Origin: Candidatus Avimicrobium faecavium
Lineage (GTDB): Bacteria; Bacillota; Clostridia; Oscillospirales; Ruminococcaceae
Length of the DNA: 10,573 nucleotides
NCBI GenBank assembly: GCA_904419105.1
Contig: CAJFQR010000048.1
Coordinates: 1 to 10,573 of the forward strand
Direction: 5' to 3'
Made by a program: the position numbers and the translations under genes. The notes beneath the pieces were generated by a model. It did no database searches, was not told the DNA's origin, and worked only from the letters and a program-made list of their open reading frames with translations. This document shows positions 5,970-10,573 of the stretch, in pieces; position 1 is the stretch's first letter, and each line of letters opens with the position of its first letter.

Positions 5970-6782
5970 TCAATAGATGGAGGGGACAAAGTGGTTGATG
6001 GCGATCACCGCTGCCAGCACCGCCAGCGATACGGTAAAGCCGGCGTAGTCCACCCCGGCGTATTTGAGCTGCCGCATCCGGGTACGCCCGCTGCCGCCAT
6101 GGTAGCAGCGGCACTCCATCGCCAGCGCCAGTTCGTCCGCCCGCCGGAAGGAGGAGACAAACAGCGGCACCATAATCGGCACCAGGCTCTTGGCCTTATC
6201 CATTAAGCCGCCGGTCTCAAAGTCGGCGCCGCGGGCCTTCTGGGCAGACATAATCTTATCGGTCTCCTCGATCAGCGTCGGGATAAAGCGCAGCGCAATG
6301 GTCATCATCATCGAGATCTCATGCACCGGCACATGGAAGCGGTTCAGCGGCTCCATCAGCCGCTCAAGACCGTCGGTGAGGACGATGGGTGAGGTGGTGT
6401 AGGTGAGCAGCGTCGTGCCGGCGATCAGGCAGATAATACGCACCGCCATAACCACCGCGTAAAAGACGCCCTGGTCGGTGATACGGATAAACCCGATGCG
6501 GAACAGCTCGTTTCCATCCACAAAGAGCATATTGAGCACACCGGTAAAGACGATGAGCACGATCACCGGCTTGATGCTCTTGAGCACCATCTTGACCGGG
6601 ATCCCGGCGACCTTGTAAGCCACCAGGATAAACAGAATGGACACCGCCATCGCCTGGAGATTGTTCGCCACAAAGAGCTCAATGATGTAAATGGCCATCA
6701 TGATGATCTTGCCACGGGGATCCATCCGGTGTACCGGACTGTTTCCCGGGAAATACTGGCCTATCGTGATGTCTTTAAGCAT
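5970..6782 (-). CDS. ecfT: ECF transporter transmembrane scaffold protein EcfT
   Basis: A 270-residue membrane protein that links the EcfA1/A2 ATPases to a substrate-binding S component in energy-coupling-factor importers of vitamins and metal ions. Hydrophobic segments occur at about 27-58, 68-90, 105-130 and 245-265, separated by a long cytoplasmic coupling region (about 135-240). That region carries the two Arg-containing motifs that dock on the ATPases: QKARGAD (181-187) and MECRCYHGG (222-230), the second being a CRC variant of the Ala-Arg-Gly motif. The ATG at 6782 overlaps the ecfA2 stop by 8 bases and has a GGGGGA site inside ecfA2. A longer frame runs upstream to 6965, but that part lies within ecfA2 and does not look like EcfT. 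No S component lies in this window, so this should be the shared, group II type of module. Confidence 0.95.
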   Translation of the reverse strand: MLKDITIGQYFPGNSPVHRMDPRGKIIMMAIYIIELFVANNLQAMAVSILFILVAYKVAGIPVKMVLKSIKPVIVLIVFTGVLNMLFVDGNELFRIGFIRITDQGVFYAVVMAVRIICLIAGTTLLTYTTSPIVLTDGLERLMEPLNRFHVPVHEISMMMTIALRFIPTLIEETDKIMSAQKARGADFETGGLMDKAKSLVPIMVPLFVSSFRRADELALAMECRCYHGGSGRTRMRQLKYAGVDYAGFTVSLAVLAAVIAINHFVPSIY

Positions 6783-7644
6783 CGCTGCGTCCCCCTTTTT
6801 CCAGCAGTGTTCGGATCTGACGGACGGCATCCGGCACCCGGAACACATTCGGATCCACCGGATAGCCCCACTCGGCCAGCCGGCTGAAGATCTTTGCCAC
6901 CTGCGGCACCGAAAGCCCCATGGCGGCGAGTTCCCGCTGATGGCTGAACACCTTCTCCACATCATCGTAGAGGAAGAGCCTGCCGTCGTTCATCACCATC
7001 GCCTTACCGGCGTAGTTGGCAATATCCTCCATGCTGTGGCTGACCAGCAGAATGGTACAGCCGGTTTCCCGATGATAGCGGGTGATTTCCGAGAGGATCT
7101 GCTCTCTGCCCATCGGGTCCAGCCCGGCGGTGGGCTCGTCAAGCACAAGCACCTCCGGGCTCATCGCCATCACACCGGCGATAGCCACCCGGCGCTTCTG
7201 CCCGCCGGAGAGCTCAAAGGGGCTCTTTTCAAAGTCCTGCTCGGCGATGCCTACCATTGAGAGGGCATGGCGCACCCGTGCGTCCACATCCGCCTCCGAA
7301 AGGCCCATGTTGGTCGGGCCGAAGGCCACATCTTTGTAGATGGTTTCCTCAAAGAGCTGGTACTCCGGATACTGGAACACCAGCCCCACCTTGAAGCGAA
7401 ACCGCCGGACATTCTTCGGATCGGCCCAGACATCTTCGCCGTCGATGTACACCTTGCCGCTGGTGGGCTCCAGCAGCGCGTTAAGATGCTGCATCAGTGT
7501 GCTCTTTCCCGAGCCGGTGTGGCCGATGACGCCGACAAATTCCCCCTTTTCGATCTCGAGGGAGACATCGTCCACCGCGGTCTTTTCAAACGGGGTGCCC
7601 TTGGAGTAGACATAGCTCACATGGTCCAGTTTGATCACACTCAT
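6775..7644 (-). CDS. ecfA2: ECF transporter ATP-binding protein EcfA2
   Basis: A 289-residue ABC ATPase of the CbiO type, one half of the heterodimer that powers ECF importers. Walker A GHTGSGKST is at 41-49, the Q-loop at Q91 in VFQYPEYQLF, the ABC signature LSGGQ at 145-149, Walker B VLVLDE with catalytic E170, and the switch His at 203. The QYPEYQLF Q-loop and ETIYKDVAFGP that follows are typical of EcfA2 as opposed to EcfA1. A C-terminal extension (about 230-289) fits the CbiO family dimerisation region. ATG 7644 is chosen over a frame extension to 7722 because the extension lies within ecfA1 and a GGAGGG site sits just before 7644. It overlaps ecfA1 by 4 bases (ATGA). Confidence 0.96.
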   Translation of the reverse strand: MSVIKLDHVSYVYSKGTPFEKTAVDDVSLEIEKGEFVGVIGHTGSGKSTLMQHLNALLEPTSGKVYIDGEDVWADPKNVRRFRFKVGLVFQYPEYQLFEETIYKDVAFGPTNMGLSEADVDARVRHALSMVGIAEQDFEKSPFELSGGQKRRVAIAGVMAMSPEVLVLDEPTAGLDPMGREQILSEITRYHRETGCTILLVSHSMEDIANYAGKAMVMNDGRLFLYDDVEKVFSHQRELAAMGLSVPQVAKIFSRLAEWGYPVDPNVFRVPDAVRQIRTLLEKGGRSDA

Positions 7645-8531
7645 TCTACTCCCTCCTTCCCGTCGTTCTTTGTCGAATGAATGCCATGGGCCTCCAGCAG
7701 GGCGGCCAGCGCGTCGGCACACTCCTCCTCGGTGAGAACGGTACGGTCGATGGAGTAGCCGGCGCCTGCGAGCTCATCTGCCAGATCGGTGGACTGAGGC
7801 ACATCCAGTCCCCGTTCCTTGAGCAGTTCCACATGGGAAAAGACCTCCTTCGGCGTACCGTCCAGGAGGATCTTGCCGTCGTCGACGACGACGACCCGGC
7901 CACACTGAGCGGCCTCATCCATATAATGGGTGATGAGCACGACGGTGATGCCAAACTCCCGGTTCATCTGCCGGATGGTGGAGAGCACCTCCTCCCGGCC
8001 CCGGGGATCGAGCATCGCCGTCGGCTCGTCAAGGACGATGCACCGGGGCCGCATAGCGATAACGCCAGCGATGGCGATGCGCTGCTTCTGCCCGCCGGAG
8101 AGCTGATGGGGAGCGTGCTGCCGGTATTCATACATCCCGACCGACTTCAGGGCATCGTCCACCCGCTGGCGGATCTCCGCCGGAGGGATCCCCAGGTTCT
8201 CCGGGCCGAAGGCCACATCCTCCTCCACCACGGTGGCGACCAGCTGGTTGTCCGGGTTCTGGAACACCATGCCCACCGTCTGACGGATCTGGAAGAGCTT
8301 ATCCTCATCGGTGGTGTCGATGCCATCCACATAGCACCTGCCGCCGCTGGGCAGAAGCACGGCGTTGAAATGCTTGGCAAGGGTGCTCTTGCCGGAGCCG
8401 TTGTGGCCGAGTACCGCCACGAACTCCCCCTCTTTGATGCCGATGGAGAGATCCTCCAGCACGGGGATCAGGCTGCCATCGTCCGCCTCATATCCAAAGC
8501 TGATATGTTCGGCGCTGATAAAATCCTTCAC
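7641..8531 (-). CDS. ecfA1: ECF transporter ATP-binding protein EcfA1
   Basis: A 296-residue ABC ATPase pairing with EcfA2. Walker A GHNGSGKST is at 42-50, the Q-loop at Q91 in VFQNPDNQLVAT, LSGGQ at 144-148, Walker B CIVLDEP with catalytic E169, and the switch His at 202. QNPDNQ followed by EEDVAFGPENLG is the standard EcfA1 Q-loop. The start is a GTG: 8531 is preferred because an AGGGGG site lies about 7 bases upstream, whereas GTG 8552 (seven residues longer) has only a weak GGTGA. The gene starts 30 bases after the methyltransferase stop. Asp and Gln occupy the usual dimer-facing places and nothing key is missing. Confidence 0.95.
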   Translation of the reverse strand: MKDFISAEHISFGYEADDGSLIPVLEDLSIGIKEGEFVAVLGHNGSGKSTLAKHFNAVLLPSGGRCYVDGIDTTDEDKLFQIRQTVGMVFQNPDNQLVATVVEEDVAFGPENLGIPPAEIRQRVDDALKSVGMYEYRQHAPHQLSGGQKQRIAIAGVIAMRPRCIVLDEPTAMLDPRGREEVLSTIRQMNREFGITVVLITHYMDEAAQCGRVVVVDDGKILLDGTPKEVFSHVELLKERGLDVPQSTDLADELAGAGYSIDRTVLTEEECADALAALLEAHGIHSTKNDGKEGVE

Positions 8532-8561
8532 GGGTGTACCCCCTGTTCTCACTGATAAAAA

Positions 8562-9437
8562 TCACCGCTCCCAAATGGCGGTACTGCCGCAGGGCAGAAT
8601 GTAGCCGGTGCTCTTCACCGGCAGGCCGATCTCATCCGAGGAGACGCTTCCCCCGAGGCGGTCCCGAATGGCGACGCCGAGGATGTACTCCATCACCGAG
8701 CTGGAGAGCCCGGTGGTGTAGGAGTTGAGCAGGAAGAAGAGCGCCTGTTCCGAGAGAAGCCGGGAAGCCTCCTCCACCAGCGTGTAAACCTGGTCCTCCA
8801 GCTGCCAGACCTCGCCGCCGGGGCCGCGCCCGTAGGAGGGCGGGTCCATGATGATGCCGTCATAGCGGTTGCCGCGGCGGATCTCCCGGCGGATGAACTT
8901 CAGGCAGTCGTCCACGATCCAACGGATCGGCCGTTCGCCCAGCCCGGAGAGGGCCGCATTCTCTCTGGCCCAGGCCACCATGCCCTTTGAGGCGTCCACA
9001 TGGACCACACTGGCGCCGGCGGCACTGCAGGCGATGGTGGCTCCACCGGTGTAGGCAAACAGGTTGAGCACTTTGATTTCCCGGTCGGGCTGGCGCTCTT
9101 TGGCGGCACGGATGCGCCCAGCCATGTAATCCCAGTTCACCGCCTGCTCCGGGAAGAGACCAGTGTGCTTAAACCCGGTGGGCTGAATCTTGAAGGTCAA
9201 CTCCCGGTAGCGGATGGTCCAGCTGCCCCGGGGCATATCCCGGACCTCCCAGCTGCCGCCGCCGCTTTTGGAGCGGTGGTATCGGGCGTTCACCCGAGCC
9301 CAGTCGGCGGTGCGGGGGGTCTGCCAGATGATCTGCGGGTCGGGCCGCTCCAGGATCACACTGCCCCAGCGCTCTAGCTTTTCCCCGGAGGTGGTGTCCA
9401 ACACCTCGAAGTCTTTCCACTGCTCTGCTGCTCTCAT
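8562..9437 (-). CDS. Class I SAM-dependent methyltransferase, RlmI/RlmK-like
   Basis: A 291-residue Rossmann-fold methyltransferase. The SAM-binding motif I is VLNLFAYTGG (123-132), with an acidic residue ending strand 2 (D148), D176/D177 of strand 3, and the catalytic motif IV DPPSYGRG (198-205). The stretch HTGLFPEQAVNWDYM (91-105) before motif I is typical of the Methyltrans_SAM family (COG1092), whose known members RlmI and RlmK methylate 23S rRNA. Unlike RlmI there is no PUA domain; the first 80 residues form a different, beta-rich lead region. The strand after motif IV reads FFLLNSYTTG, without the catalytic Cys pair expected of an m5C enzyme, so the target is left open. ATG 9437 is selected (GAGGAG 8 bases upstream; the GTG at 9446 crowds that site). 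It overlaps glmM by 4 bases (ATGA). Confidence 0.88.
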   Translation of the reverse strand: MRAAEQWKDFEVLDTTSGEKLERWGSVILERPDPQIIWQTPRTADWARVNARYHRSKSGGGSWEVRDMPRGSWTIRYRELTFKIQPTGFKHTGLFPEQAVNWDYMAGRIRAAKERQPDREIKVLNLFAYTGGATIACSAAGASVVHVDASKGMVAWARENAALSGLGERPIRWIVDDCLKFIRREIRRGNRYDGIIMDPPSYGRGPGGEVWQLEDQVYTLVEEASRLLSEQALFFLLNSYTTGLSSSVMEYILGVAIRDRLGGSVSSDEIGLPVKSTGYILPCGSTAIWER

Positions 9438-10573
9438 CCCACACACTCCTCTATCTTGGCGGCGATCCGGCCGGCCAGTTCGGTGATCTCTTCAATGTCC
9501 TCCCCTTCCACCATCACGCGGATCAGAGGCTCAGTGCCGGACGGACGCACCAGCACCCGTCCCCGGTCGCCGAGCTGCGCGGCACAGTCGGCGATGGCCT
9601 GCTGCACCGGACGGTTTTCCGGCAAAAAATCCTTGACCTGCTGGCTGGCTCGTACATTGACGAGCACCTGCGGGTATTTTTTCATCACGGCGGCCAGTTC
9701 CGAGAGCTTGAGGCCGGTCTTGGCCATGATGCCCAGCAGCTGTACTGCGCAGAGCTGGGCATCACCGGTGGGCAGATAGTCCAGAAAGGTGATATGTCCC
9801 GACTGCTCCCCACCGAGGTTGTAGCCCTTTTCCCGCATCCGCTCGAGGACATAGCGGTCCCCAACCTTGGTGGTCTCGATGTTTACATCGGTCATCTCCC
9901 CGAATTTGAGCAGGCCGATGTTGCTCATCACCGTGCCCACCACCGTGCGCTGGGCCAGACGGTCCTGGCTGATCAGATAGCAGGCAAAGATGGCCAGCAG
10001 CATATCGCCGTCCACCACCTGTCCCCGCTCGTCGACGGCGATGATGCGGTCGGCATCCCCGTCAAAGGCGATGCCCAGATCATAGCCGCCCTCGACCACC
10101 TGCGGACAGAGCTGCTCAATGTGGGTGCTGCCGCAGTCCACATTGATGTTGACCCCGTCCGGTGCGTCGTGAATAACGGTGCAGTCGGCACCGGCCATCG
10201 TCAACAGGCCGGCAGCAGTGGCGGAGGCGGCACCGTTGGCGCAGTCCACCAGCACCCGGATCCCCTCCGCCCGGGCCGGGGCGGTGGAAACCAGATAGCG
10301 CACGTAGTCGCCCTTGGCCGCCTCATCCCGGTCCACCCGGCCGAAGCGGTCGCCGTCCACCAGCGCATAGGGGCGGGCCTCGTCAAAGATGATCGACTCG
10401 ATCTCCTCCTCGGCGCTGTCAGGGAACTTGAAACCCTCTCCGTCAAAGAGTTTGATGCCGTTGTATTCAAAAGGATTGTGGCTGGCGGAGATGACGAAGG
10501 CGCCGTCCGCCTGGCGCTCCCGGGCCAGATAGGCTACTCCCGGCGTCGAGATGACGCCCAGCAGCGTCACATC
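9434..10573 (-). CDS. glmM: Phosphoglucosamine mutase GlmM (N-terminus beyond window)
   Basis: The frame is open to the right edge and shows 379 residues; GlmM is usually about 450, so roughly the first 70 are missing. GlmM interconverts glucosamine-6-phosphate and glucosamine-1-phosphate on the route to UDP-GlcNAc for peptidoglycan. The active-site Ser that carries the phosphate lies in ISASHNP (Ser codon 10481-10483). The Mg2+-binding loop DGDADR is at about 10046-10063, the sugar-binding GGEQSGH loop at about 9800-9820, and the phosphate-binding RPSGTEP loop at about 9527-9547. The SASHNP form and the GGEQSGH loop favour GlmM over phosphomannomutase or phosphoglucomutase relatives. It is the first visible gene of the - strand operon; its promoter is outside. 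Confidence 0.95.
   Translation of the reverse strand, partial: DVTLLGVISTPGVAYLARERQADGAFVISASHNPFEYNGIKLFDGEGFKFPDSAEEEIESIIFDEARPYALVDGDRFGRVDRDEAAKGDYVRYLVSTAPARAEGIRVLVDCANGAASATAAGLLTMAGADCTVIHDAPDGVNINVDCGSTHIEQLCPQVVEGGYDLGIAFDGDADRIIAVDERGQVVDGDMLLAIFACYLISQDRLAQRTVVGTVMSNIGLLKFGEMTDVNIETTKVGDRYVLERMREKGYNLGGEQSGHITFLDYLPTGDAQLCAVQLLGIMAKTGLKLSELAAVMKKYPQVLVNVRASQQVKDFLPENRPVQQAIADCAAQLGDRGRVLVRPSGTEPLIRVMVEGEDIEEITELAGRIAAKIEECVG

Noticed and set aside
5970..6965. A longer EcfT reading frame starting at 6965
   Set aside because: The additional 61 residues lie wholly inside ecfA2 in another frame and are Arg/Ser/Cys-rich; the ATG at 6782 with its ribosome binding site gives the usual EcfT N-terminus.
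7677..8555. A 292-codon + strand frame opposite ecfA1
   Set aside because: Again the codon-complement register of a clear ABC ATPase gene; the translation has no family features.

Overview
The window reads as a stretch of chromosome from a GC-rich low-molecular-weight Firmicute, most likely a Clostridia member of the Oscillospiraceae/Ruminococcaceae type. This rests on gene content (a ClpE-like unfoldase with an N-terminal zinc finger, ecfA1-ecfA2-ecfT-truA, a DUF5711-like gene next to cvpA, a CIRCE heat-shock operator), strong purine-rich ribosome binding sites and high GC. The assignment is inference from protein character; no search was possible.

Layout. Positions 1-183 hold the last 60 codons of a MacB/FtsX-type ABC transporter permease on the + strand, closed by a strong intrinsic terminator (201-229). 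A small single-gene unit follows on the + strand (295-726): an unrecognised 143-residue protein that looks like two tandem helix-turn-helix repeats. It meets the - strand gene cluster at a bidirectional terminator (734-774). Everything from 795 to the right edge is on the - strand.

The - strand holds two transcription blocks. The upstream block, read right to left, is glmM (5' end beyond the window), an RlmI/RlmK-like SAM methyltransferase, ecfA1, ecfA2, ecfT, truA, a DUF5711-like membrane-anchored protein and a CvpA-family membrane protein. Junctions are tight: 4-nt ATGA overlaps at glmM/methyltransferase and ecfA1/ecfA2, an 8-nt overlap at ecfA2/ecfT, a 7-nt gap at ecfT/truA, a 20-nt overlap at truA/DUF5711. 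This suggests one translationally coupled operon. It combines cell-wall precursor synthesis (GlmM), RNA modification (methyltransferase, TruA), the shared energising module of ECF vitamin/metal importers (EcfA1-A2-T, no S component here) and two envelope proteins.

The second block is the ClpE-like AAA+ unfoldase (795-3071). Its 203-bp upstream region contains a near-perfect CIRCE inverted repeat (HrcA operator) lying over a plausible promoter, then two hairpins in the presumed leader, one with a UUCG tetraloop directly against the Shine-Dalgarno sequence. This regulatory region is the most interesting part of the window. The rest is largely core-genome content, and I see no mobile element, CRISPR array, tRNA or rRNA, and no clearly novel multi-gene system.
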